From contig JAGQYM010000019.1 of NCBI GenBank assembly GCA_020436085.1, forward strand, positions 1-64,000: 64,000 bases of DNA. Direction: 5' to 3'. This DNA comes from Cyclobacteriaceae bacterium (GTDB lineage Bacteria; Bacteroidota; Bacteroidia; Cytophagales; Cyclobacteriaceae). The position numbers and the translations under genes were made by a program. This document shows positions 1 to 9,061 of this stretch, one piece after another. The notes under the pieces are model-generated. The model did not search any database. It was not told the DNA's origin and saw only the letters and a list, made by a program, of their open reading frames with translations. How positions within the stretch are numbered: the first letter of the stretch is position 1; every line of letters begins with the position of its first letter.

Positions 1-70
1 AAAGACTATCCCTCTGCGCCATTAACGCCAATGGACTACAAATCAGGATTAGTATTAGTTTCCTTTTCAT
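1..70 (-). CDS. Exported protein, N-terminal fragment (runs off left edge)
   Basis: Only 23 codons are in the window. They read as a classical signal peptide: Met-Lys-Arg-Lys, a run of Leu/Ile, then Leu-Met-Ala-Gln as the probable cleavage site, followed by Arg-Asp-Ser-Leu. The ATG shares one base with the TAA stop of the large upstream gene (TAATG), so translation is probably coupled. The mature protein is not visible and no function can be assigned. If the upstream product is a cell-wall-attacking effector, this position and the export signal would suit a periplasmic immunity protein; that is inference only. Confidence 0.6.
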   Translation of the reverse strand, partial: MKRKLILILICSPLALMAQRDSL

Positions 71-3000
71 TACTGTGCTCTCATGCTTACTAATTCAACA
101 TAGTTTTCACCTCTGCTATTTATTCTTTGCAAGTCCCAAAATGGTTTATTCTGACCTAGCTTTTTACATACATAGTAAAAGCCCGGATAGCCATCAGAAC
201 CTCCTGAACTCCCATTGTAATTCTTTATCCATGCTGCATCGATAAATGATTTATATGTTCCGGTGGGATTCCCGCCAAAGTCATGACTGAAATTCTCACT
301 ATCAGCATGTGTGTAGGTAACATTTGTTGTGTTCCCTTCAATCTGATCCGAGTGTCCAACCACTGGACTATCAGGATTTGCTAGGTTCCATACGTTAACT
401 CGGGACATGTTACCATTCATGTTCGTATTTACCATAGTCCATTTTTCACCAGTCAGAAATTGATACCCTCTGTCAATATTAGATTTCCAGTCCCAAAGTT
501 CTTGAGCTGAAGGTCTTTGTTCGTTATTGAGCAAGTCAAGTTGCATCAATCCCCACCCATGAGGATCTCCCCATTTTGGTATCCCGTGTTGGAATCTATC
601 ATTCCAATTTTTTTGGAAATTTAATCCCGGCCAAAATTGCATAAACGAAGACTCTTGTCTAATTAACTTAGTTAGAAACCAAATACCATTATATCCTTGT
701 TGTGTTAGGTAATTTTTGACTTGTTGCTCACTTGGGTTAGACCCTCTAATAAAAAAGATAAAACTCTCCTCTTGGTCCCCTGATTTACAGGTGACCGTTG
801 CTCTCCCCCCCCTTATTCTATCACCAAAGTCAACATCCCACTGCTCGTTCGCTGCTACTTTCTTCCATTGATTTGCTGGGAAGAAATCGTTATCGTTTCT
901 GATATCAACCTCAAATTCTATTTTCATTCTAAACTCAAACTCAGTTAGAGTCTGATCAAATACTCGGACACCAACTGTGACGTTAGGCATTGTTGCATCG
1001 GCAGTGTTTGAATCAACCGAGATCATAAGAAATTCATTTTCGCTAACGACAGTACTATTTGAAGAAATGAGTATTTCAAACTTCTTATGCCTAAAGAGGT
1101 AGTTCTCTAGCTCCGCTTCATTTTCCTTGGAGACTATTATTTCCAAAATGCTTTCTCCAATGCTTTGTTCAGGTATCTGACCTCCCCCTCTGGTAAAAAC
1201 GTACTTTGTAAATGCACCTTCTATGCCATTCCAACTGTTTAAAACTGACTTATTTATTTGACCAGGATCTATAATTTGAGTTCGAGTAGTTTCCAGAGGA
1301 TGTAGGATAGCCACGTTAACGGCTAAAAATTTAAGCTTGGAATCACTAATTTGAAAATCGACCCAGTTACCGACCTGTCCGTTGAAGATTACAATATCCA
1401 AATTTGGTTCCTTATTAATGTTTGCTCCCCTAATCTGGCTTAGCAGCAATTCTGCCATTTCACGACTCATATTTCCGGCTTCTAACGCCCCCTCCTCATC
1501 ATCTTCAAACAACCCAAGAACAGCTTCAGGGTTGTGAATCTTGTCCCACTGCCATTTGTCGAGGCGGGTTTTGGCGGGGTAGTCCATCAGGTTTTCCGTA
1601 ACACCTTGTGAGAGACTGTATTCACTGAAAGTGTGCTTCAGGTGAAACGCTCCATGACCGAGCTCGTGCGCCATGGTGAGTACCATATCCTGGCCGTTAT
1701 GGGCATCTACGAAAATAAAACCGGCCTGTCGCTTGCGGGGCATGTAGCCGAGTTTGTTTTTGCTGGTGCTGTTCTTCACAAGGAAGAGATAATAAGTGTT
1801 GTTTGCCAAAGTATGATCTGCCGTATAGGCACGTAGGATCTTCTTCATATCATTCGTGTAGTTGCTCAACACGCCACTGCCTCCGTCATCAATATTGCCC
1901 TCATCAATACCACTCACAGAAAAGTCTTCTTGCAGCACGTCCGTCCATTCCACCACGCCCTGGCTGTATATATCATTGAGAGTTGACTTTACGGTCTCAA
2001 CATCCATTTTTTTTGTTCCATTTACACTCGCCAGCACGAGGTTCTTTTTTTCAATACCATAGCTGATCATATTCAATTTTCCGGCCACGAGTTCAGCCTT
2101 GCTCGTATCTGGGTTCGGGTAAAAAGCCAGCAACTCGTCTATCTGACCGTCCGTTTTTCCCATTACATTCAATCGCACGGTCCCAGCAGTTTCAGCATTG
2201 GGCGTCAGGGCTTGAGCATCCAATCCGGTTTTGAAATTCGCTTTGGTTATATCTCCGGTCCCACGGGCAGCCACAGCAACATGATCTTCTTCTCCTGCTT
2301 TCAAAGCCTTCCACGCCACGTACTCTCCATTTTCAGTTTGCTGGTAGTTTTGGGCCAGCACAGTCTGCGGTAAATCCAGCCCGTACTTTGTATCAGTGGC
2401 TTTCAGAAAGTCTATCTTCAGGTTTTCATCAGTCGAATACTCTCGCTCTCCTCTCGCACCAGCCAGTTGTGCATCGGAGGCAGTGGTCTTTGTTACTTTT
2501 CCGTCTTTGTCTACGAGATAGCCGTTACCGGCTTCATCGGTGATCGCAACCGTCTTGCCTTGCCCACCTGTGGGTATGAGTACCTGGCCATCCCGAGTCT
2601 CAACGGTGATATCCTTTGTTTCTGGATGGACAGTAATTGTCAGTATAACACCCGGGATTGATATAAGCGTATCGGCCTCCGACAAAACCAATTCACTTTG
2701 CAATCCCTTACCTCCCCCTTCGGCTAGAGTTTTTTCTGATTCTACCAGGAATCTGCTATTCGCATCCCAAACGGATTCGATCTTGCCAGCTGTCAGCTGA
2801 TAGCTGGAATTCACCGAGATATCCTTAAAAGTCACCCGCACCTTTGCGCTATTAAACCAGGGCACGATCGCCAAACCTTCACCTGAGAATCTTCCATTAC
2901 TACCTGTTGCCTGATTCACCACCACATCAAATCCTCCGGCATGAATGAAATCGTTGGTGAACAACTCTCGCAGCGGTGGGCTTCCATCCGGGGGAGGAAC

Positions 3001-4170
3001 TGCATTCGGATCAGCACAAACAAAGGCATTGGGATTTTCAGCCAAAGTGTTAAATGTCCTGATCTCACTCTCCTTACTTTGATAAATATCACATTCACCA
3101 GCGAGTTGATATTCGTAAGTAGTGCCCGCCCGCAGGTTGGTGGAGTTATAATAGGACTGTTCGGTCCTCTCCGAAAACCAACGCGCACCCTCCTTCTGCT
3201 CTCTCAGTTTGATGAGATAAGCAGAGTTCTGTCCGTTGCCTTGCCATTTCATTCTGGCCTTTGCCGTACTTATATCGTCTGCCTCCAATGATGTAGGTGT
3301 CGGACATTCATCACCATAGATAAACCGAACAACTTCACTGTAGCCATCGTTCTTGAAAACATCTCTGCCACCGGTATCTCTGGCTCTCACTTGAAGCGCA
3401 TACTCCCGTCCAAGTACGAGTGGAGTTTCGGCCGGGCCATAAACCACCATCGTTGACTCGGTTGTGGTTTCGAAGATTGGTCGGGAAGTCTTGATAGCAT
3501 CAAACGGATTTCTACCCGCTGGCCAAATCTCAACCAACCTCACTTCATATTCTGTGGTGAATGCAGCGTTGGGTGAGCCTCTGTGCCGGGGTGTCCATTG
3601 AAAAACGATATTCTGAGGATTCAATGGTTTGATTTTTACATTATTTACCGGCAGATTGATGAAGGGCGGATCGTTGAGTATCATCCAGGCCGTAGCGCTA
3701 CCTTTGTTTGACACCACTGTATTACGATTATAATCCAATACTTCAATACTGATGCGATAAATTCCCTCCGGAAGTCGTCCACCGTTTTTCTCCACATCGT
3801 TGGGATTCAGTCCCTGGAATACCAGATTTGAAAGCCGGAAGTAGTCAGCCATATCCGATCCGTAAATCAATTGAGGCACACCTCCCTGCAACACGATAGG
3901 AAGAGGAATATAATTGGGATTGGTAGTAATTGTAATGCCGACACCTTCGATCGTCAATCTGAGTTTCGTTCTGAATTCTGAAACAGTAAGGTCGTTGAGG
4001 ATTACCTGAACGGTTAGTCTTTCGGCACCCGCATCTGTGTAGTCCGTGAGGAAAGGTGTATAGGGTGGAGTAAGTACCGGGGTAACGCGAACGGGAAAAG
4101 TTTGGGCAATTGTGGATACAGCCCCAACCGATGAAAAAATAACTACCATCAAAAAGAATGATCTACCCAT
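70..4170 (-). CDS. Large exported multidomain protein with HExxH peptidase-like and C-terminal lysozyme-like segments
   Basis: The product has 1,366 residues when started at the ATG giving MGRSFFLMVV. A signal peptide ends at about STIAQ. Residues 20-290 look like Ig/FN3-type beta domains, followed by a FN3-like unit (about 290-380) and a beta-rich unit (about 400-480). A metallopeptidase-like block has H835-E836-x-x-H839 with a further His at 846 and a Met-turn-like NLMDY at 860-864. The C-terminal 250 residues contain RQESSF, with Glu1173, and GWGLMQL at 1205-1211, a spacing reminiscent of lysozyme/SLT transglycosylases. From memory, this peptidase block recurs in Bacteroidota multidomain surface and toxin-like proteins (TANFOR/RHS contexts). 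The overall architecture is therefore effector-like. The enzymatic assignments are inferences from short motifs. An in-frame TTG seven codons upstream is less likely as the start. Confidence 0.7.
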   Translation of the reverse strand: MGRSFFLMVVIFSSVGAVSTIAQTFPVRVTPVLTPPYTPFLTDYTDAGAERLTVQVILNDLTVSEFRTKLRLTIEGVGITITTNPNYIPLPIVLQGGVPQLIYGSDMADYFRLSNLVFQGLNPNDVEKNGGRLPEGIYRISIEVLDYNRNTVVSNKGSATAWMILNDPPFINLPVNNVKIKPLNPQNIVFQWTPRHRGSPNAAFTTEYEVRLVEIWPAGRNPFDAIKTSRPIFETTTESTMVVYGPAETPLVLGREYALQVRARDTGGRDVFKNDGYSEVVRFIYGDECPTPTSLEADDISTAKARMKWQGNGQNSAYLIKLREQKEGARWFSERTEQSYYNSTNLRAGTTYEYQLAGECDIYQSKESEIRTFNTLAENPNAFVCADPNAVPPPDGSPPLRELFTNDFIHAGGFDVVVNQATGSNGRFSGEGLAIVPWFNSAKVRVTFKDISVNSSYQLTAGKIESVWDANSRFLVESEKTLAEGGGKGLQSELVLSEADTLISIPGVILTITVHPETKDITVETRDGQVLIPTGGQGKTVAITDEAGNGYLVDKDGKVTKTTASDAQLAGARGEREYSTDENLKIDFLKATDTKYGLDLPQTVLAQNYQQTENGEYVAWKALKAGEEDHVAVAARGTGDITKANFKTGLDAQALTPNAETAGTVRLNVMGKTDGQIDELLAFYPNPDTSKAELVAGKLNMISYGIEKKNLVLASVNGTKKMDVETVKSTLNDIYSQGVVEWTDVLQEDFSVSGIDEGNIDDGGSGVLSNYTNDMKKILRAYTADHTLANNTYYLFLVKNSTSKNKLGYMPRKRQAGFIFVDAHNGQDMVLTMAHELGHGAFHLKHTFSEYSLSQGVTENLMDYPAKTRLDKWQWDKIHNPEAVLGLFEDDEEGALEAGNMSREMAELLLSQIRGANINKEPNLDIVIFNGQVGNWVDFQISDSKLKFLAVNVAILHPLETTRTQIIDPGQINKSVLNSWNGIEGAFTKYVFTRGGGQIPEQSIGESILEIIVSKENEAELENYLFRHKKFEILISSNSTVVSENEFLMISVDSNTADATMPNVTVGVRVFDQTLTEFEFRMKIEFEVDIRNDNDFFPANQWKKVAANEQWDVDFGDRIRGGRATVTCKSGDQEESFIFFIRGSNPSEQQVKNYLTQQGYNGIWFLTKLIRQESSFMQFWPGLNFQKNWNDRFQHGIPKWGDPHGWGLMQLDLLNNEQRPSAQELWDWKSNIDRGYQFLTGEKWTMVNTNMNGNMSRVNVWNLANPDSPVVGHSDQIEGNTTNVTYTHADSENFSHDFGGNPTGTYKSFIDAAWIKNYNGSSGGSDGYPGFYYVCKKLGQNKPFWDLQRINSRGENYVELVSMRAQ

Positions 4171-4223
4171 TTCGTTTTGTCCTAGCGACAATCATATTTA
4201 CCACACATATATCCTTCACCTAA

Positions 4224-5783
4224 CTATTTCAATACTATTTTTCTCACAACCCTTTGTGTCCTATCTCCGACAAAAAATTCTCCCTTGGAATTAACTGCAA
4301 TTCCATTTGGCAAATCAAACTGTGCTGCTAGCCATTCCCCATCTTCCCAACCGGGAATGCCACCGCCCGCAACCGTCCTCACATTATTATCCTTATCGAG
4401 CATTCTTATACTATTGTTGCTACCATCCACGATCAATAACTGACCCTCATTGTCGAATGCAAGTCCGTACGGAAAGCGAAATGTTGCCGAAGCTGCGGGG
4501 CCATCGTCTGACCCCTCAATACTACCGGCAATGGTCGTAACGTCTCCAGAGGGTGTTATCTTTCTAATTCGGTGATTTAGGTTTTCCGAAACAAACAGAT
4601 TGTCGTCTGCGTCAATGACAATATAATTTGGTGCAGAGAACCGAGCTTCAGAGCCTGTTCCGTCAGTTGTTCCCATGTCCAAAGTTCCTGCGAATGTTGT
4701 AACCTGTCCGTTGGCTATTTTCCTCACGCAATTATTACCAAAATCTCCAACGAACAGATTGCCTTTACTATCTATAGCAATACCTGTCGGAAAATTGAAC
4801 TGTGCATCTGCAGCTGCTCCATCGAGATAGCCTGCTGTACCCAATCCAGCTATCGTTGTCACCTGTCCTTCTGCTGTTATTTTTCTAACTCTCCCACCAG
4901 TACTCTCGGTGAAATAGAGTGTTCCATCGTCACCAAAACACAAACCTGTTGGTCGCCTTATGCGAGCGGTACTGAGATCTCCATCGACTGATGTCTCTTC
5001 GCCATTGCCAACCAAAGTCGATACATTTCCATCTGGGGTAATCTTCCTAATCCTATTGTTGGAACGATCTGCTACATAAACATTATCATTGGCGTCCACT
5101 GCCATACCAGTAGGGAAATTAAATTTTGCCGTGGCTCCAGGGCCATCCTGAAAGCCAGTAGTCCCATCGCCTGCAATTGTCGTTACTACTCCAATTTGCC
5201 AGTAGTCGAACACCGGCCCTTCATGTGAACCACCAAGTGTCTCGACTCTAACGACACCATCACCAGCACCTTCTGGCACACGGACTTCTACCTGAAAACT
5301 TTTGCGTGAAACTACCTCTGCCTCCTTGTCATTAAACCATATGGTGATTCCCGAACCATCCGGAGCCACATTATTGCCCATAACCGAAACCACTGTATTG
5401 TACGGTCCGAAACTTGGACTGAGTGATAAAATTGTTGGTGCAAGGAAATACTCGAACTCTGGACCACTGGCTGTACCAGCGGAAGTTGTGACAACCACCT
5501 TCCCAGTTAGCGCATCAAAGGGAACTTTTGCTACGATCTGTGTTGCTGTAGCCGAAACCACGGTGGCCGCCACTGAGTTAAACGTAACCTCATTCTCGGA
5601 TAGCGTACTTGAAAAATTTCTACCTGTTATGATAACCTCTGTGCCTGCTCCGCCTCGCGTTGGATCAATAGATGTAATCTTAGGTGGCTCTAAGGGCGGA
5701 GTACCGGGCTCCGTGTCTTCGTTACACGCGTAAGTGATAACAACCAAGCCAATAATCAGCAACCAGTAAAATCTCTTCTTCAT
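4224..5783 (-). CDS. Lipoprotein with two IPT/TIG domains and an NHL beta-propeller
   Basis: The 519-residue product has a lipoprotein signal with VVITYAC and lipidation at Cys20. Two IPT/TIG immunoglobulin-like domains follow (about 33-113 and 113-195), the first showing the typical P-x-I-x-S-I-x-P...G-G-x-G-T-E-V pattern. Residues 200-519 form repeated NHL-type blades with recurring motifs such as GNLFVGDFGNNCVRKI and NIYVAD-like variants, usually ending R-x-I-T. IPT-NHL proteins are common extracytoplasmic binding proteins in Bacteroidota and no catalytic residues are evident. The gene lies 11 bp after its upstream neighbour and 53 bp before the large effector-like gene, so it is probably co-transcribed and surface-exposed. 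Confidence 0.85.
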   Translation of the reverse strand: MKKRFYWLLIIGLVVITYACNEDTEPGTPPLEPPKITSIDPTRGGAGTEVIITGRNFSSTLSENEVTFNSVAATVVSATATQIVAKVPFDALTGKVVVTTSAGTASGPEFEYFLAPTILSLSPSFGPYNTVVSVMGNNVAPDGSGITIWFNDKEAEVVSRKSFQVEVRVPEGAGDGVVRVETLGGSHEGPVFDYWQIGVVTTIAGDGTTGFQDGPGATAKFNFPTGMAVDANDNVYVADRSNNRIRKITPDGNVSTLVGNGEETSVDGDLSTARIRRPTGLCFGDDGTLYFTESTGGRVRKITAEGQVTTIAGLGTAGYLDGAAADAQFNFPTGIAIDSKGNLFVGDFGNNCVRKIANGQVTTFAGTLDMGTTDGTGSEARFSAPNYIVIDADDNLFVSENLNHRIRKITPSGDVTTIAGSIEGSDDGPAASATFRFPYGLAFDNEGQLLIVDGSNNSIRMLDKDNNVRTVAGGGIPGWEDGEWLAAQFDLPNGIAVNSKGEFFVGDRTQRVVRKIVLK

Positions 5784-5794
5784 ATTCTTTATTT

Positions 5795-7402
5795 TTATTT
5801 AATACTAATCCATTCATTATACTCCTTGACAATCTTCACCAAATCCTCTTTTTTAAACTCCCCATTCCTCACCCTCTCCGATAATTCAAGATGTTCCGAA
5901 ACAAGCTTTGACACTCCGCGATTAAAATTTCCATATACTGCGTTGCCTGACTTCGTACCCTTTTTGAAATAAGGATAAGCAGCCACATACTTTTGAGTCG
6001 GATCACGAAAATCCTTTTCCACGGTGTACTTCATGTAAAGCGAAATCGGTCCGTCAAGTGTGCGCTTGTACATTTTGTAAACGGTCTTGGTAGGGTCTGT
6101 TGTCGTATCATCGAAGGCGATAAACGTTTCTCTCACCACACCCTGGTACGAATAGGATTGTATTCTATCAGCAGGCACCTCTATCGTCTCTCCGTTCTCG
6201 ATTACGATGACGTGCTCCTGCATCCAGACAGAGTCACCGTACTGCATCACCTCTCCGGATGGGATGATGAATTTCGCGTCAACGGTATCACCATTAATGA
6301 ACACGATGTAGTCCCGATAGTTGGGTTTCTCTGGCTCCTGTTTTTGGGCTGATACTTGAGGCGGTGGTGGTTCAGGAGGAAGTTCACCCACCATCAATCC
6401 GTTGGCAATAAGCCTCAGTCTGCGATCCTGAATTTCTTCTTTCAGGCGTGTGGCAGCAGTCTGTACAGGACGAGGTCCGTTTTTTACTAAATTGAGACGT
6501 TCATCAGCCGCATCCAATTCGTGCATCCCATATTGGGCAAGGGCTATGTTGTAGTGCAGCGTAGCTGCTACCTTTTCATTGATGCGCGCTTTTTTATCTG
6601 TACTGAACTCTTTTAAAGCACCTTCATAGATATTAATTGCCCCTGTCAACTTGTTTTTGAATTCCTCATCGATATATTCCTTCTTTTGATCCGCAGAGGC
6701 AAAACCTGCCATCATCAATGAAAAAGCTTTGTTCAAGTCTTCATATTCTCCTTTTTTATCCTTGACATGACCAATATTAATCAGACGAGGAGTAAACCCG
6801 AAGCCGTAGTTGCTGAAAAGCCAGCCTCGAATCTCTTTCCCCCTTTCACGCAACTGGTCACCTAATAATCTGTTTCGGAAAGAATAATCGTTCTCATACT
6901 CCTGCTGAATAGCAGTCTGCGAATTGTTGTTCTTAGGAAAGTACTCTGTAGTGAAGAAACCTGGAAGATCCTGTTCGGTCACCAGATCTCCATTTGTCAG
7001 CACTCGAATCTTTGCTGGAAAAGAGCATGTCAGCAAGTATGAGTACTGGTGAAAGGTTGTAGTCACACCATCCTTTTCATTCGTTGATGGTTGATCCCTA
7101 AGTTCTCTCTTAGTTACTGAAAGTGGACTGAGTACTAATTCAATCTGAATATCGCCACCAGCTTTCACCTTCTCATAACCCGGAAGTATCAGGTAATATA
7201 GGTCAATGGTATCCTTTTGTGATCGATCCAAAAATGATCCAAGCTCCTGTATTGAAACAGAGTATGTTTTCAACGACTTGTCCAGTGGATGCAGTGGATA
7301 TCGATACATCGTGGTACGTTGCCACTCAACATTGATGTTTTGGGCATGGCTAGCCAGCCCAAAACATACCAGACCGACCAAAGTTAAGACCTGGCTTTTC
7401 AC
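5795..7402 (-). CDS. Secreted protein of unknown function with helical (TPR-like) middle
   Basis: The 535-residue product has a signal peptide ending GLASHAQ. The first 190 residues are mixed beta. Residues 190-350 are helix-rich and charged, resembling degenerate tetratricopeptide repeats (for example LHYNIALAQYGMHELDAADE). A short proline/glutamate linker then precedes a beta-rich C-terminal domain. The start is GTG, overlapping the TGA of the upstream lipoprotein gene as GTGA, which indicates translational coupling. I do not recognise the family. Its place between lipoprotein genes suggests a periplasmic or surface partner in the same apparatus. Confidence 0.75.
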   Translation of the reverse strand: MKSQVLTLVGLVCFGLASHAQNINVEWQRTTMYRYPLHPLDKSLKTYSVSIQELGSFLDRSQKDTIDLYYLILPGYEKVKAGGDIQIELVLSPLSVTKRELRDQPSTNEKDGVTTTFHQYSYLLTCSFPAKIRVLTNGDLVTEQDLPGFFTTEYFPKNNNSQTAIQQEYENDYSFRNRLLGDQLRERGKEIRGWLFSNYGFGFTPRLINIGHVKDKKGEYEDLNKAFSLMMAGFASADQKKEYIDEEFKNKLTGAINIYEGALKEFSTDKKARINEKVAATLHYNIALAQYGMHELDAADERLNLVKNGPRPVQTAATRLKEEIQDRRLRLIANGLMVGELPPEPPPPQVSAQKQEPEKPNYRDYIVFINGDTVDAKFIIPSGEVMQYGDSVWMQEHVIVIENGETIEVPADRIQSYSYQGVVRETFIAFDDTTTDPTKTVYKMYKRTLDGPISLYMKYTVEKDFRDPTQKYVAAYPYFKKGTKSGNAVYGNFNRGVSKLVSEHLELSERVRNGEFKKEDLVKIVKEYNEWISIK

Positions 7403-9051
7403 TGGTAACGCTCTGATTTAGGTATATCACTTCCGCGGTATGGATCCATTTTCTTAGGCGCAGTTCTTCCGAAAGGCGGAGCAAATGACTTAGAAATCTG
7501 AAACTGCTCTTTAGAAAACTTAAATATTCTTTCTCCAGAATATCTTTTGTCAACGTAATCCAAATAGCCATCTATCCCTTCGTTTTTAAAAAGAGAAACA
7601 AAATCGAATGTGGGGTCAAGCGATGCAATGTCAGGATACAGCTCTTCCAGAGCCTCAGAAAATTGTGGTTTAGCAATACTTCCCATGGAGGACTTATCGG
7701 CATAAACGAACCACGACAATTGCACAAAGTTGCCATTCTCGTCTATCTCAAAAATTTCTGAGCTTGCTGACACGTATTGAAATTCGCCCGTAGCATCAAC
7801 CTGAAGTGTACCGTTGTTTTCTGTAACTGAAGATATGTCGGCTGCGATAGTTTTAACTTGTGATGGAATTGTTGGAGAAACTACTGTGTATCTTCTTGAA
7901 ACCGACTCCAGATCGACATACCTCAGTGACGTTATAAACTCAACAGGGTTTAAGTCTGGTCTATAAACCTTGATCGGGTCTGATATCGGACTAGATAAGT
8001 CCCTAGTTAAAAAAGTAAAAAATACAGTATTTACATAGTCCCCAGCGATCGGAACCAGGGTGACGCTATAGCCCTCGCCAATGTGCTCGCCAACGTCCAC
8101 TCCTATGAAGTCAAATTCAGTCAAGTCTCCATAGTCAATGTTTGTCGTTCCGCCAACGTCTGCCATGTCAATCTTAATACCCTGAGTCAAGGTTGATGAC
8201 TTTTGATCAGACAAGATGACTGCTGTTGGGGATTTATAAAGATCAACGGTAATGGTATAGTCAGGACTCGAGCCGGTTGAAGATGAGAGCGCACCATCAA
8301 AGCTGACGATAGAGGGGGAAAATGGAGGGCCTGCTGGTGGGCCGGCCGGCACATTGCTAACTTGAATTGAGTGCGTTCCGATTGGGGTTCTTGCTGTAGG
8401 TGTGCCATCGTTCATTATGAAGTTTCCGCTGGGTAGCCCCGTATAACTTAAAATAAATGACAGTGCGTAGGTGTTCACGCCTAAATCCTGCAAAGAATAC
8501 TGGAACCTGTGGAAAGAAAACCTGTCAGTTGGATCATAGCCTTCGGGAGTCGCGAAGCTCAACTTGTCCCCGTTGATCATTTCCTGGGTGTCTAACAATG
8601 CACCTGCTTCGTCCGTAACAAATATCCAGCCCCTTTCATCTTCCGGAACATATTCGGGTCCAATCAAGAAAGTAAATAGCATGTTCTTCACATCAACATT
8701 CAGTGATTTTTCCTCCTTATTTCCTTCAGCATCCTCTGCCACAATCTTTATCTGGTGTGTACCATCTGTGACTGTTTTCGTATCCCAGGATGCCTCAATT
8801 GGCGAGGTAGTAGCGCTGGCAATGGAAATTCCATCAACGAACACTTCCACTTTGGCTATTCCGGTTTCATCCGTTGCTTCTGCCTTAACTGAAACAGTCG
8901 CGCGCAATGGTTTGCTAATATCAGTGGGTGATAAAATTGTGATCACCGGTTTAGTCTTATCGGTTGGTGTGACGGGTGGAGCTTCTTCGTCTTCACATGA
9001 CGAGAAGATTGCAAGACCAAGAACCAAAAAAAGTAAAAAGTGGATTTTCAT
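7399..9051 (-). CDS. Lipoprotein with bacterial Ig-like domain
   Basis: The ATG at 9051 gives MKIHFLLFLVLGLAIFSSC with lipidation at Cys19 and a 550-residue protein. A longer reading begins with TTG eight codons earlier and would spoil the signal peptide. An acidic/proline linker precedes an Ig-like domain (about 32-122) with V-x-I-L-S-P...V-x-V-F-V-D-G and a final KSLNVDV strand, typical of bacterial Ig folds that present other domains. The remainder is not recognised; it contains repeated beta-rich stretches. The gene starts 10 bp after the amber-interrupted FN3 gene and overlaps the next gene by four bases, so it belongs to the same operon. Confidence 0.82.
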   Translation of the reverse strand: MKIHFLLFLVLGLAIFSSCEDEEAPPVTPTDKTKPVITILSPTDISKPLRATVSVKAEATDETGIAKVEVFVDGISIASATTSPIEASWDTKTVTDGTHQIKIVAEDAEGNKEEKSLNVDVKNMLFTFLIGPEYVPEDERGWIFVTDEAGALLDTQEMINGDKLSFATPEGYDPTDRFSFHRFQYSLQDLGVNTYALSFILSYTGLPSGNFIMNDGTPTARTPIGTHSIQVSNVPAGPPAGPPFSPSIVSFDGALSSSTGSSPDYTITVDLYKSPTAVILSDQKSSTLTQGIKIDMADVGGTTNIDYGDLTEFDFIGVDVGEHIGEGYSVTLVPIAGDYVNTVFFTFLTRDLSSPISDPIKVYRPDLNPVEFITSLRYVDLESVSRRYTVVSPTIPSQVKTIAADISSVTENNGTLQVDATGEFQYVSASSEIFEIDENGNFVQLSWFVYADKSSMGSIAKPQFSEALEELYPDIASLDPTFDFVSLFKNEGIDGYLDYVDKRYSGERIFKFSKEQFQISKSFAPPFGRTAPKKMDPYRGSDIPKSERYQ

Positions 9052-9061
9052 ATAAACTGCA

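Noticed and set aside
842-1100. A second toxin-like domain between the peptidase block and the lysozyme-like tip of the large exported protein
   Set aside because: The stretch is beta-rich without any recognisable catalytic motif, so no domain is claimed.
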